64,000 nt of DNA from Fimenecus sp964540535 (lineage in GTDB: Bacteria > Bacillota > Clostridia > Oscillospirales > Acutalibacteraceae): the NCBI GenBank assembly GCA_964540535.1, contig CAZIMO010000005.1, positions 131,192 to 195,191 on the forward strand, given 5' to 3'. Shown here in pieces: positions 53,111-61,382 of this stretch (position 1 is the first letter of the stretch; every line of letters begins with the position of its first letter). The translations under genes and the position numbers were made by a program. The notes beneath the pieces are model-generated. The model saw only the letters and a program-made list of their open reading frames with translations. It did no database searches and was not told the DNA's origin.

Positions 53111-53148
53111 AAACAGCCGCCCGCTTTTTAGCGAGTGGCTGTTTGTTG
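53111..53148 (+). terminator. Intrinsic terminator after the giant gene
   Basis: AAACAGCC (53111-53118) pairs with GGCTGTTT (53137-53144), with an inner CGCT/AGCG helix, followed by GTTG. It lies between convergent genes. Confidence 0.78.
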
Positions 53149-53162
53149 TAATGATTATATAT

Positions 53163-53933
53163 TTATTGATACCGTATATAGTTAATGAAACTAAGTGCTT
53201 TTCCATTTAATCTATGTTTGAAACTATGTGACCAAGCAAGTGTATAGCCTGCGGCAATTGCTGTTTTTTGAGAAGCAATATTGCTGCAATCAGTTGTATA
53301 ATAAGGTACAATACCGCGATTAAGTATTTCAAGTGTAAGCTTATTAACCATTGCAGTCGCTAATCCTTGTCTACGATATTTATATGAAACATCAACTCCG
53401 AGTTGCCACATTGTTTCACTGTCCGCACTGGCACAGGCAATTCCTGCAATATCAGTTCCGTTAAACACTATTATGCCTAACGCTTCTGGGCGTAAAGATT
53501 TTTCGTTGTACTGTAAGGCATTACTAAAATTTTTATGATTGTAAAAATTATGAATTTCTGTTTGTTCAACGATTTTTATAGTAAAGCCTTTGTTTAATTC
53601 AATAGGTTCTATATGGTCTAAATCAGGGAGAAAATAAGGATTAACACCATAAATAAACGGTGCGGTCATAACTTCATATTTTGACTTACCTAAAAGTTTT
53701 TTCTTTACAAAAGGAAGAATATCTTTTGAAGCATTGACAATGACTCCATGTCCCATTGTGATTATTTCACATCTTGGATTTCCAAAGGGGAGTTCGCGTC
53801 TGCCATTTTGTATTTTAGCTTCAGTGAATATTGTACCATCATTTAAGAAATCATTAGGATTACAGTTGTAATCTATTGATAACTGTTCACGTGCAATTCT
53901 AAAGATATCTTTTTTTGTTAATATGCTTTGCAA
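53163..53933 (-). CDS. GNAT family N-acetyltransferase (two-part, FR47-like)
   Basis: About 256 residues. The C-terminal half has the GNAT motif A as WQLGVDVSYKYRRQGLATAMV (RRQGLA binds acetyl-CoA) and ends with NIASQKTAIAAGYTLAW, a normal motif B region. The N-terminal half is of unknown fold. The frame is open to 53948, but TTG 53933 (second in-frame TTG) is preferred because GAGGAG is seven bases before it. The substrate is unknown. Convergent with the giant gene. Confidence 0.82.
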   Translation of the reverse strand: MQSILTKKDIFRIAREQLSIDYNCNPNDFLNDGTIFTEAKIQNGRRELPFGNPRCEIITMGHGVIVNASKDILPFVKKKLLGKSKYEVMTAPFIYGVNPYFLPDLDHIEPIELNKGFTIKIVEQTEIHNFYNHKNFSNALQYNEKSLRPEALGIIVFNGTDIAGIACASADSETMWQLGVDVSYKYRRQGLATAMVNKLTLEILNRGIVPYYTTDCSNIASQKTAIAAGYTLAWSHSFKHRLNGKALSFINYIRYQ

Positions 53934-53948
53934 TATACCACTCCTCAA

Positions 53949-54211
53949 TATTCTAATAATATAATATCATATCACAATCAAGTGGTTTAGTAAATGATTT
54001 AACGCTTTTAATAGAAAATGATTGGTAAATATATAGTTAGTCTATGAAAAATAATCATATATAATTTCAATAACATTTTCTGTTATTATTGAAATACGGG
54101 AGATGAAATTTAAGAAAAATTTTCCGCTTGAAAAGCGTTTTCCCATATGATAAACTGTAATTGTCCGTAAAGGATAGCGAAGCTTTTGCTCTTCTAATTT
54201 TAAGGAGAATT
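53949..54211 (+). other. Long leader region upstream of the FTR-like gene
   Basis: A weak promoter (TTAGTC-17-TATAAT, -10 at 54060-54065) would start a transcript near 54072. The region then contains ATTTCAATAACA pairing with TGTTATTATTGAAAT (about 54066-54095), a GGGA...TCCC enclosed segment with a perfect CGCTT-GAA-AAGCG hairpin (54125-54137), and an SD TAAGGAG just before GTG 54215. I see no gene in it. Confidence 0.45.
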
Positions 54212-54304
54212 AGCGTGAAATATATGAAAGGAACGATACCGCGCATAAAAAGCTGTTTTTAAATAGCTCTTTGTGCTAATTCTGTATCGTATGGCGATTT
54301 TTAT
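54212..54304 (+). other. Repeated ~95-nt leader element, copy B (precedes the FTR-like gene)
   Basis: Matches 20198-20293 through the ATGG of the second start codon. GTG 54215, preceded here by a good SD, opens a 15-codon frame closed by TAA 54260. AAAGGA (54227-54232) is followed by CGATAC (54234-54239) pairing with GTATCG (54284-54289). The inner GCA-AAA-AGC/GCT-TTT-TGC helix is conserved. ATG 54291 follows the stem at once. Confidence 0.75.
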
Positions 54305-54503
54305 GGGAAAAGTCAGACTTAACAGCGACGCAGATACAGTTAAAACAATCCGCGAGGGCTTGGCGGCAAAGGGCGGTTATTGCCCCTGCAAGGTCGGCAA
54401 AAGCGAAGATATTAAGTGTATGTGCAAGGAATTTCGTGATCAGATAGCCGATCCCGAGTTCGAGGGCTACTGTCATTGCAGACTTTATTATAAAGAAAAG
54501 TGA
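54303..54503 (+). CDS. Small ferredoxin-thioredoxin reductase catalytic-domain-like Fe-S protein
   Basis: 66 residues with the FTR-beta cysteine pattern: GYCPCK, IKCMCKEF and GYCHCRLYY, that is CPC...CxC...CHC, which in plant and cyanobacterial FTR binds a 4Fe-4S cluster next to a redox-active disulfide. It probably reduces a thioredoxin-like partner with electrons from ferredoxin. The start is ATG 54303 by comparison with relatives that begin at K-V-R-L-N; ATG 54291 would add MAIF. As with HIT, the only SD is upstream of the leader hairpin. Confidence 0.85.
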   Translation: MGKVRLNSDADTVKTIREGLAAKGGYCPCKVGKSEDIKCMCKEFRDQIADPEFEGYCHCRLYYKEK

Positions 54504-54526
54504 GCAAAATAAAAATTGCTCGAAAA

Positions 54527-54553
54527 AAAGGAGCCGAAATATTCGGCTCCTTT
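54527..54553. terminator. Intrinsic terminator between the FTR-like gene and GH43
   Basis: A perfect 12-bp stem, AAAGGAGCCGAA (54527-54538) with its complement (54542-54553), and an ATA loop. It is flanked by an A run on the left and Ts on the right, so it can serve both convergent genes. Confidence 0.88.
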
Positions 54554-54579
54554 ACTTATATCAGCTTGTTTATCAAGTT

Positions 54580-55434
54580 TTAGGGCTTTAATCGGATTGT
54601 ATCTCCCACATCTTCCAATTTGCGTAATGTGGGACGTTCAAATCCTGTTTTGTTGGGTGTGTGAAAGGTGAGAAACAGTTGATCACCGACCTTGAAAATC
54701 ATACCGTGACCGCCGTCGTCTGTAATCAAGGGCGGAAGATGTATGAAATTGCCGTCAATTTCACCGTTATCCGATTTGGCAACACACTGCGCATATTTAT
54801 CTTTTATAAAAGTAGACCATATTAACAGCAATTCGCCGTTTGTTGTTCTGTACATAAAAGGTCCGTCGGTAATATAATGCGATCCCTGCGGTTTAACATC
54901 TGCCCATGACGGTGATGAACCCGAAAAGAGCAAAATCGGTTCGCCGATTGCTGTTTTTAAATCTTTGCTCAAAGCAATATAGCATATTGTGCCGTCAATA
55001 ATTTGCGTATGCTCGTGACAGAAAACAAGATAGGGTTTTTCTTCTGAATCTACATAGAGCGTGCCGTCTAAACACTCCCATTCATGAGGTGTTACGGCAG
55101 TTTCTGAATAGAGGTTAAAAGGCCCTTCTGGATTTTCCGCCTTTAAAATATAAACGCCGCGCAGTCCGTTATTTTGAGTAAATGTGGCGAACATATAAAA
55201 ACAGTCTTTGTATTTATGAACTTCGGGCGCCCAATTCACTTCACCGTTCAGCCCGTTTACCTGTGAGTCTAAACAAATTGCAGGATCGCTCCAATCCTCT
55301 AAATCCTTAGAAGTGTAAACGTCAAATCCGCCTGTGCGCTTGCCGAAATTCTCGGCTCTTGTTCCGTAAAGATAATATGTATCTGTTTCTTTTAAAATAA
55401 ACGGATCTCTAATGTTAATATCAGTCAATTTCAT
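54580..55434 (-). CDS. Glycoside hydrolase family 43 protein
   Basis: 284 residues, one five-bladed domain: NIRDPFILKET (Asp base), VNWAPEVHKYKD, CLDGTLYVDSEEKPY (Asp) and SHYITDGPFMYR, where many GH43 enzymes have Glu before Gly-Pro; here it is Asp. No signal peptide. Relatives with the TDGPF form are annotated as GH43 too. It lies downstream of the GntR/LacI-hybrid repressor gene (26 bp), in the same direction, and both may be transcribed from the repressor's own controlled promoter. This would put GH43 in the same sugar regulon as the divergent transporter. Confidence 0.85.
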   Translation of the reverse strand: MKLTDINIRDPFILKETDTYYLYGTRAENFGKRTGGFDVYTSKDLEDWSDPAICLDSQVNGLNGEVNWAPEVHKYKDCFYMFATFTQNNGLRGVYILKAENPEGPFNLYSETAVTPHEWECLDGTLYVDSEEKPYLVFCHEHTQIIDGTICYIALSKDLKTAIGEPILLFSGSSPSWADVKPQGSHYITDGPFMYRTTNGELLLIWSTFIKDKYAQCVAKSDNGEIDGNFIHLPPLITDDGGHGMIFKVGDQLFLTFHTPNKTGFERPTLRKLEDVGDTIRLKP

Positions 55435-55460
55435 AATTTTATCTCGCTTTTGCAGTATTG

Positions 55461-56528
55461 TTAATTAAGAGTTGAATTGCCTGTAATAAGCTCTGATTTA
55501 ATAATGCTTTGCATATCTGCTTCTTCACCGTTTATTTTTTTAAGAAGCTGTTCCACGCAAACTCTGCCCATTTCTTCTTCATTTTGTAGAATGTGAGTAT
55601 AATTCCCCTGTGATAAAAAAGCATTTTCACAGTCAAAGCAAATCATTTCACAGTTATGCGGAAATGACCTTCCGTTTGCTCTGACAGCTTCTGCGCAAAG
55701 CTCTGCCACAAAGCGTTCTGCGGCAACAATGGCTGTAACGGTATTTTCCTGTAAATGTTTTTTCAGCTTGGCAATATCCGCTGCAATATCAGCACGGCTT
55801 TTGGTAATAGGACTTTTCAAATCGGTAATAAAGCTGTTCGGCGACAGTGATATTCCGTAATTGATATGCGCCTGCTTAAAGCCGTCTGTACGCTCTGTAA
55901 GGGTTGATGTGCTTTCGGGGTTTGATGAGGCAAACAGAATTTGTTTATGCCCTTTTTTCAGCAGTGTTTCAGTTGCATTTGTGCTCGCTGAAAAATTATT
56001 TGATGTAACTGACGGAATATGCAGACCTTTAGCATAACGGTCAACAGAAACCAGCGGAAAATCATAAATTGAAAGCTCTAACAGATTTTTTGTGAAGTTA
56101 CCGTGACAGTTTTGAATGATAATTCCCTTGACGCCTATCTGCATAAGCTCGTTCAAAACATAACTTTCGGTGTTGTGATTATCGTGGCTTCTTTTGAGAA
56201 TAATACTGTATCCGCTTTGTTGAGCGTTTTCTTCAATGCTTTTAATCAGTCTTTCACCAAAGGTTGAGTCAAAATCGCAAAGAACAACTCCAATCAAGTT
56301 GTTTTTATTCTTAACTGCATTTTTGTTTGACAGCACTGTGCCTTTACCTGCAACTCTCGTTATCAGACCCTCTTCGCACAATTTATTATATGCCTGTTTA
56401 ACCGTAATTCTGCTGACGCGGAATTCTTCTTGCAGACTTTTTTCTGTCGGTAACAGCTTACCGTTGTCAAATTCGCCTGAATTTATGCGCTTTTTCAATT
56501 CCATATATACAGTTTCATATAACTTCAC
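55461..56528 (-). CDS. GntR-HTH/LacI-effector hybrid repressor (AraR-like)
   Basis: 355 residues. An N-terminal GntR-type winged helix (about 1-70: LLPTEKSLQEEFRVSRITV, then QAYNKLCEEGLI, GKGTVLS) is fused to a LacI/periplasmic-binding type sugar domain (IGVVLCDFDSTFGERLIKSIE onward). This is the architecture of B. subtilis AraR, the L-arabinose repressor. GTG 56528 is preferred because AAGGTG is six bases upstream, while ATG 56534 abuts it. The palindromes at 56543 and 56661 are its likely operators. It should control itself, the GH43 gene and the divergent transporter. Confidence 0.88.
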   Translation of the reverse strand: MKLYETVYMELKKRINSGEFDNGKLLPTEKSLQEEFRVSRITVKQAYNKLCEEGLITRVAGKGTVLSNKNAVKNKNNLIGVVLCDFDSTFGERLIKSIEENAQQSGYSIILKRSHDNHNTESYVLNELMQIGVKGIIIQNCHGNFTKNLLELSIYDFPLVSVDRYAKGLHIPSVTSNNFSASTNATETLLKKGHKQILFASSNPESTSTLTERTDGFKQAHINYGISLSPNSFITDLKSPITKSRADIAADIAKLKKHLQENTVTAIVAAERFVAELCAEAVRANGRSFPHNCEMICFDCENAFLSQGNYTHILQNEEEMGRVCVEQLLKKINGEEADMQSIIKSELITGNSTLN

Positions 56529-56542
56529 TGCCATCACCTTGA

Positions 56543-56560
56543 TAAATGATATATCATTTA
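56543..56560. promoter_or_regulatory. Operator O1 of the GntR/LacI-hybrid repressor
   Basis: TAAATGATATATCATTTA is a perfect 18-bp palindrome. It lies over the expected -10 of the repressor promoter (minus-strand TTGACA at 56574-56569), consistent with autorepression. Confidence 0.72.
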
Positions 56561-56609
56561 CCTTGAATTGTCAACAATAAATGCTCAATTTTTTTGTAAT
56601 TCCTATTAA

Positions 56610-56639
56610 TTGACAGATATGCGCAAGAAATGATATGCT
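56610..56639 (+). promoter_or_regulatory. Promoter of the GPH-type transporter gene
   Basis: TTGACA (56610-56615), 18-bp spacer, TATGCT (56634-56639). It lies between the two operators. An AAATGATAT half-site overlaps the -10. Confidence 0.55.
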
Positions 56640-56660
56640 ATATTATATAAAACAGTGTTT

Positions 56661-56678
56661 TAAATGACATATCATTTA
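56661..56678. promoter_or_regulatory. Operator O2 of the GntR/LacI-hybrid repressor
   Basis: TAAATGACATATCATTTA equals O1 except for one base and is palindromic apart from that base. It lies just downstream of the transporter promoter's start site, where a bound repressor would block transcription. Its centre is 118 bp from that of O1, compatible with looping. Confidence 0.7.
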
Positions 56679-56710
56679 CAGTGCATAATAATCTATAAAG
56701 GGGAATTGTT

Positions 56711-58201
56711 ATGGCAAGCTTATTGAAAGACGGAAAGAACATAAGATTAAAAGAATATATAGCATACATAATGGCTGTATTCTTTTATACCAATATGACA
56801 GGTATGATCAATGAATACCGAAGAGCATATTTTGTTGACGGACTTAAACTGTCAACAGACCAGCTTTCATTTTTTAATATATTCACAGGCATAGCAGGAT
56901 TTGCGTTATCATTTGTATACGCAATGATACTTGACAACAAAAAAATCAAAAACGGCAATAAGTTTAAGGGATTGGGAATAGCTTCAGCTATACCCTGCGG
57001 CTTAATAACAGTTTTGATTTTCTGGACACCGGGATTTATTCAGAGCAACCCCGCTGTTTTAATGGTTTGGCTTTGCGCTATTGCCCTTATTCAAGGCGCT
57101 TGCTTCTACTTCGGCGGAACTGTAAATATGGTTGCAGTTGTAATGTCAACCGATAACCGTGAGCGTGAGCAATTGCTTTCTTTCAGAGGAATTTCGTCGG
57201 CAATCGGTAATTCTGCACCGTTAGTTATCGTTCTTGTTATTGCGGCAATAACAAAAGCAATCAACGGCGAAGAAGATAACGAACTTAATTATCTTATTGC
57301 GTCTATTCTTTGCGGCGTTGTCGGAACAGTAACCATGCTTATTGGTATGAGTACGGTTAAAGAAAGAATTATATATAAGGAAGAGAAGAAAAATCCGGTT
57401 GAAGGCTTCGTAGATGTCCTCAAAAATCCTCATGCAAGAAGAGTGCTTTACAGTGAGTTCTTAAAGTCATTCAGAGGAATTGCAACATTTATGCAGCCGT
57501 TCATAGCCGCTGCAATGCTCGGTTCATCAAGTAAAACCTTGCTTTTCGCACTTCCCATAGGTATCGGCACAATGGTAGGTATGCTTATTATCAATGCCTT
57601 GCTTAAAAAGTTCGATTCAAGAGTTTTATATATTGCTTCGGGCGTATATTCTGTTTGTATAAATTTGGTTGCTTTCGGCGTTGGATATTTATATCTCACA
57701 AAGGATCAGCCTGTTGCGCTTAATATTGTGTTTATTGTTTGTCTTTTCGGTACAGGCTTGCAGTTCGGTGCGTCAAATCTTCTGCCCGATATGTTTAAGG
57801 CGGATATTCTTGATGACATTGAGCTTAATACAGGAAAAAGGCTTGACGCGTCGCTTCCGTTTGTTATAGGTATAGGCGGAACAATATCGGGACTTATTGC
57901 AAACGGTGTTGTTCCTTATATTCTTTACGATAATGCCAAAACAGGTTGGACATCAATTATCGGCTACCAACAGGGTCTTGCGGACGGTACGGCACAAACA
58001 CTTAAAACCAAGATTTTACTTTTGTTCTTCTATACTGTTGTTCACGGTATAATGATGCTTCTTGCAGGCGTGCCGTTCTTTACATATAAATTAACAGGCA
58101 AAGCTAAAGAAGAGGTTCACAATGCGGTTGTTGCCCAGCGTGAAAGACTTGCCGAACAGCAAGCGGCTGACGGTGAAAACAACACCGCTGTTGCAGAATA
58201 A
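56711..58201 (+). CDS. MFS/GPH-type sugar transporter
   Basis: 496 residues, about twelve membrane helices, with features of the glycoside-pentoside-hexuronide/cation symporter group: the loop YAMILDNKKIKNGNKFKGLG between helices 2 and 3 and the central RGISSAIGNSAPLVIVLVI. The C-terminus is a cytosolic Gln/Ala/Glu-rich tail. With the AraR-like repressor and GH43 next door, arabinose-containing oligosaccharides are a reasonable substrate guess. Followed 20 bp on by the MBL-fold gene. Confidence 0.88.
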   Translation: MASLLKDGKNIRLKEYIAYIMAVFFYTNMTGMINEYRRAYFVDGLKLSTDQLSFFNIFTGIAGFALSFVYAMILDNKKIKNGNKFKGLGIASAIPCGLITVLIFWTPGFIQSNPAVLMVWLCAIALIQGACFYFGGTVNMVAVVMSTDNREREQLLSFRGISSAIGNSAPLVIVLVIAAITKAINGEEDNELNYLIASILCGVVGTVTMLIGMSTVKERIIYKEEKKNPVEGFVDVLKNPHARRVLYSEFLKSFRGIATFMQPFIAAAMLGSSSKTLLFALPIGIGTMVGMLIINALLKKFDSRVLYIASGVYSVCINLVAFGVGYLYLTKDQPVALNIVFIVCLFGTGLQFGASNLLPDMFKADILDDIELNTGKRLDASLPFVIGIGGTISGLIANGVVPYILYDNAKTGWTSIIGYQQGLADGTAQTLKTKILLLFFYTVVHGIMMLLAGVPFFTYKLTGKAKEEVHNAVVAQRERLAEQQAADGENNTAVAE

Positions 58202-58221
58202 GCATTTTAACGGAGGTCATT

Positions 58222-59226
58222 ATGAATTCTAAAATTAAAGCAATCATCGGCACTTTATGCGCCGTTGTGATTACAGGTGCTGTAATTACAGCTTCATATT
58301 TTTTTAAGTACAATTTACAGATTAAAAGTAACCGTGAGTCCTTTGATATTAAGACTTATGAGAATGACGGCAGTAAGGATAGAATTCATTTTCTCAGCAC
58401 CGCATCTTCCGATGCAATACTGCTTGAAAGCAACGGAAGGTTTGCGTTGATTGACTGCGCCGAGGACAGCGATAATCCAAGAGGCTTTGAAGACTTAAAT
58501 TATGTCGGCTATGAAGAAACTGTTTTAAATTATCTGAAAGAAAATGCCGCCGATGAAAACGGAAATGTTTATCTTGATTTTATTGTGGGCACACACAGTC
58601 ATTCAGACCACATAGGCGGTTTTGACACGGTTATATCTGATGCGTCAGTCAATGTGGGCAAAGCATATCTTAAAAATTATAACGAAGAGCAAATTGTTGG
58701 TATGGAAGTTAAAAAATGGGATAACAAAGAGGTATATAATCAAATGCTTGATGCTTTGGACAATAAGAATATACCTGTTATTTCAGACATCAGCGATGCT
58801 CCCTTTGAATTTGGCAATTTTACTGTAACCTTTTTTAATACAGAGGATAACGATGATATCAAGGTAGGCGAAAACGACCGTTCGATAGGAGTTTTAGTAG
58901 AGAAAAACGGCGCAAGAGCATTTCTTGCAGGCGATATTAACAACCTCAACGGCGATGAAGAACGAATTGCACCGTTAGTCGGTAAAATAGATTTGCTTAA
59001 AGTGGGCCATCACAGTTACAGCGGTTCAACAACATCAAAATGGCTTAAAACCCTTTCGCCAGATGTTTGCGTTGTCACGAATAATTATGAATCAACCGAC
59101 AAAAGAACATTAAGGCGAATTACCGGAGTTTCAAAATCCGTTATTCTCGTTACAGGACAGGAAAACGGTGTGATAGCTGAATTTGACGATAACGGAAATA
59201 TCAGTTATTTTAATGATATTCAATAG
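58222..59226 (+). CDS. Membrane-anchored MBL-fold hydrolase (ComEC C-terminal type)
   Basis: 334 residues: one N-terminal membrane anchor (about 8-30) and an extracytoplasmic metallo-beta-lactamase domain. The metal site GTHSHSDHIGG, the Asp in FLAGDIN and His in LLKVGHHSYSGS are present; DVCVVTNNY and the C-terminal strand fit the ComEC/Rec2 C-terminal domain family, which degrades nucleic acid or phosphoesters. It lacks the channel domain of ComEC. It follows the transporter by 20 bp (SD GGAGG) and may be co-induced with it. Confidence 0.85.
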   Translation: MNSKIKAIIGTLCAVVITGAVITASYFFKYNLQIKSNRESFDIKTYENDGSKDRIHFLSTASSDAILLESNGRFALIDCAEDSDNPRGFEDLNYVGYEETVLNYLKENAADENGNVYLDFIVGTHSHSDHIGGFDTVISDASVNVGKAYLKNYNEEQIVGMEVKKWDNKEVYNQMLDALDNKNIPVISDISDAPFEFGNFTVTFFNTEDNDDIKVGENDRSIGVLVEKNGARAFLAGDINNLNGDEERIAPLVGKIDLLKVGHHSYSGSTTSKWLKTLSPDVCVVTNNYESTDKRTLRRITGVSKSVILVTGQENGVIAEFDDNGNISYFNDIQ

Positions 59227-59445
59227 TAAAAATCTATCGGTGCAAAAGAAAGATAGTATTATGAATATTTACAAAACAGAACATCCAAACCCGCCGTTTA
59301 AAAGGAAAAATTGCTCTTTATAAGCAATTCGCAATATTAACAGTTCAGTGATTTATACAGAATACTTGGCATTGAAGATAACAAGGTTCTGCTTAATCAG
59401 TATGTAAGCGAAGATAAATGAAAGGCTGTGTTTTTTTAAATAAAT
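59227..59445. other. Intergenic stretch with a GH2-like remnant
   Basis: The stretch holds the two coding scraps described at 59261-59421 and nothing else that I recognise. Convergent with the MATE gene. Confidence 0.5.
59261..59421 (+). pseudogene. Remnant of a GH2-type glycosidase gene (ends only)
   Basis: ATG 59261 opens a 20-codon piece, MNIYKTEHPNPPFKRKN then CSL and stop. Its first part resembles the N-terminus of GH2 beta-galactosidase-like enzymes (HPxPQFKRxNW). After a short gap a second piece in another frame ends RILGIEDNKVLLNQYVSEDK and TGA 59419, looking like a protein C-terminus. A large internal deletion of a ~3-kb gene would explain both pieces. Confidence 0.45.
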
Positions 59446-60807
59446 TTAAGCTTTAACTATTTGATTTTTGGCGAGAACTTTGAATTTTCTGTGCTTTGAG
59501 AGATATATTATTGCGAGGGGAATGTCGGCGAGAAGCCATGCGGCGGGGGCGGCATAGCATACGGCGTCAAAACCGATAACAGGAGTTAAAACAAACGCAA
59601 CCGCAAGTCTGCCGAAAAATTCACCTGCACCTGCAACTGTGTTTGAATAAGTAAATCCGAGTCCTTGAAGGGTATTTCTCAAAACAAACAAAATTGCTAC
59701 AAGCGAATAGCATTCGGCTGTCGCAATTATATATTTGTGCGCCGCAAACAGCATTTCTTCGTTGATTTCTTTCATAAACAGCTTTACAACAGGCATACCT
59801 ATTGTCAAAAGTGTGATGCTCATAATGACTGACACAATCAAGTCCAAAAAGAAAATCTTTTTAACCGATTTTGTTATTCTTTCGTAGTTGCCTGCGCCGT
59901 AATTTTGACCGACAAAGGTTTGCGTACCGACGCCCAATCCGCTCATGGGTATGTTTGTCAGATTTTCAACTCTGCCTGCGGCGGTAAAACCTGCCATAAC
60001 ATTTGCGCCGAAAGAGTTTACTGCGCTTTGCAGACACATTGAGCCTACTGATGTAATTGTAAACTGCAGTGAAACCGGAATACCGAGCTTTAACTGCATA
60101 AAAGCTGTGCGTAAATCAAGCCTTAAATCGTTTCTTTTTATGTTGACATTTTCGTTGAATTTTAATATGTATATACCTGTGAGCGTGGCGGCGGTAAAGT
60201 GCGAAATAAGCGTTGCAAGAGCCGCGCCCTCAACTCCCCATTGAAAATTCTTAACAAATAACAGGTCGAGAATGAAGTTCACAATAACGCTTACCATAAA
60301 GAAGTAAAGCGGTTTTTTACTTTCGCCGACGGCTCTTGAAATTGCAGTAAAATTATTTGAAAGCATTTGAAAGGGGACTGCAAAATAAAGAATATTAATA
60401 TATGCCGATGACATACCGATAATTTCGTCGGGTGTTCCGATAAGCTTTAGTAACGGCGTTGAGATAATATGAGCGACACCCACTATTGCCAAGCCTATAA
60501 GAAAAGAAACAATGATACTGCTTGCCGCATAATGTGCAAGCTTTTTCTTATCGTTTGCGCCGAATGCGTGGGCTACCGGAATTGTAAAACCGCTTGTGAG
60601 ACCAAGCGCCGCGCCGATAATAAATGAATTTATCGAACCAACTCCACCGACAGCGGCAAGCGCATCTGTGCTTACATATCTGCCTACGATTATATTGTCT
60701 ACAAGAGAATAATTATATTGTAAAAGCGAAGAAAGCATTATCGGAAATGCAAATAACAGTATACTTTTCAGCGGACTGCCTGTAAGCATGGAATTATTGG
60801 ATTTCAT
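59446..60807 (-). CDS. MATE family efflux transporter
   Basis: 453 residues, twelve membrane helices, with the MATE repeats: the N-terminal LLFAFPIMLSSLLQYNYSLVDNIIVGRYV region (seen in sections) with ALAAVGGVGSI, and the second-half VGQNYGAGNYERI plus LRNTLQGLGFTY. These are multidrug/Na+ or H+ antiporters of the DinF/NorM superfamily. The substrate is unknown. It appears monocistronic. Confidence 0.92.
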   Translation of the reverse strand: MKSNNSMLTGSPLKSILLFAFPIMLSSLLQYNYSLVDNIIVGRYVSTDALAAVGGVGSINSFIIGAALGLTSGFTIPVAHAFGANDKKKLAHYAASSIIVSFLIGLAIVGVAHIISTPLLKLIGTPDEIIGMSSAYINILYFAVPFQMLSNNFTAISRAVGESKKPLYFFMVSVIVNFILDLLFVKNFQWGVEGAALATLISHFTAATLTGIYILKFNENVNIKRNDLRLDLRTAFMQLKLGIPVSLQFTITSVGSMCLQSAVNSFGANVMAGFTAAGRVENLTNIPMSGLGVGTQTFVGQNYGAGNYERITKSVKKIFFLDLIVSVIMSITLLTIGMPVVKLFMKEINEEMLFAAHKYIIATAECYSLVAILFVLRNTLQGLGFTYSNTVAGAGEFFGRLAVAFVLTPVIGFDAVCYAAPAAWLLADIPLAIIYLSKHRKFKVLAKNQIVKA

Positions 60808-60962
60808 TTGAAAGGATACCTCTTTTTGCGTTTAATCCCGAATATTATATACCAATTATTATTTTAATCAAGTAATTTTTGCGATAAAATATATTTTTGA
60901 GCTTTTGAAATATCTTTTGCTTATTTTGTCGAACCGTGTCGAGCAATTTATAATTTATGATG

Positions 60963-60991
60963 TTGACAAATCGTCACAAAAGTGTTATAAT
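60963..60991 (+). promoter_or_regulatory. Promoter of the DUF6514-like gene
   Basis: Perfect TTGACA (60963-60968), 17-bp spacer, TATAAT (60986-60991), 29 bp before ATG 61021. Confidence 0.8.
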
Positions 60992-61020
60992 TTATACATT
61001 AACAAAGGGGAAGTAAATGT

Positions 61021-61242
61021 ATGAGGTTTGAGATTTTGAAAGAGCATTTGGTATGTGACGGTGTAAGCTATTCAGCTTTCGGCATTGTTTGTATTGAAGA
61101 ATCAAACCTTGTTCATACTTTTTCGGATATTACATATGATTTTGATGCCGTTAAAAGCTTTGCAGACACCTTGAATACATTAAAACCCGATTTTTCACAG
61201 CTTGAATATATTATTGAGGATTTTTGCTTAGCTCAAGATTAA
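61021..61242 (+). CDS. DUF6514-like small protein
   Basis: 73 residues, no signal or membrane segment. The pattern (VSYSAFGIVCIEE, then FSDITYDFDAVKSFADTLN and a C-terminal LEYIIEDFCLAQD) fits the small clostridial DUF6514 family, whose function is unknown. SD AAAGGGGAAG is seven bases before ATG. It has a consensus promoter and its own terminator, so it is expected to be well expressed. Confidence 0.72.
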   Translation: MRFEILKEHLVCDGVSYSAFGIVCIEESNLVHTFSDITYDFDAVKSFADTLNTLKPDFSQLEYIIEDFCLAQD

Positions 61243-61277
61243 CCTGTCTTAACACGCGTTCACCCGACGCATAAGAG

Positions 61278-61317
61278 TATCCGTCAGCATCCCCCGATGC
61301 AGGCGGATATTTTTTTA
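61278..61317 (+). terminator. Intrinsic terminator after the DUF6514-like gene
   Basis: TATCCG (61278-61283) pairs with CGGATA (61304-61309), with an inner GCATC/GATGC helix, followed by eight Ts. Confidence 0.85.
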
Positions 61318-61347
61318 AAAAAATTTACAAAAAAATTGAATTTCACC

Positions 61348-61376
61348 TTGACAACGGTAATATAATTGTGTATTAT
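61348..61376 (+). promoter_or_regulatory. Promoter of feoA-feoB
   Basis: TTGACA (61348-61353), 17-bp spacer, TATTAT (61371-61376), with the first operator starting at the expected transcription start. Confidence 0.78.
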
Positions 61377-61382
61377 ATATAC

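Noticed and set aside
54273..54290. GTG upstream starts giving VRILYR/VLILYR N-terminal extensions on the HIT and FTR-like proteins
   Set aside because: Relatives of both proteins begin at or after the ATGs, and these codons lie within the leader helix.
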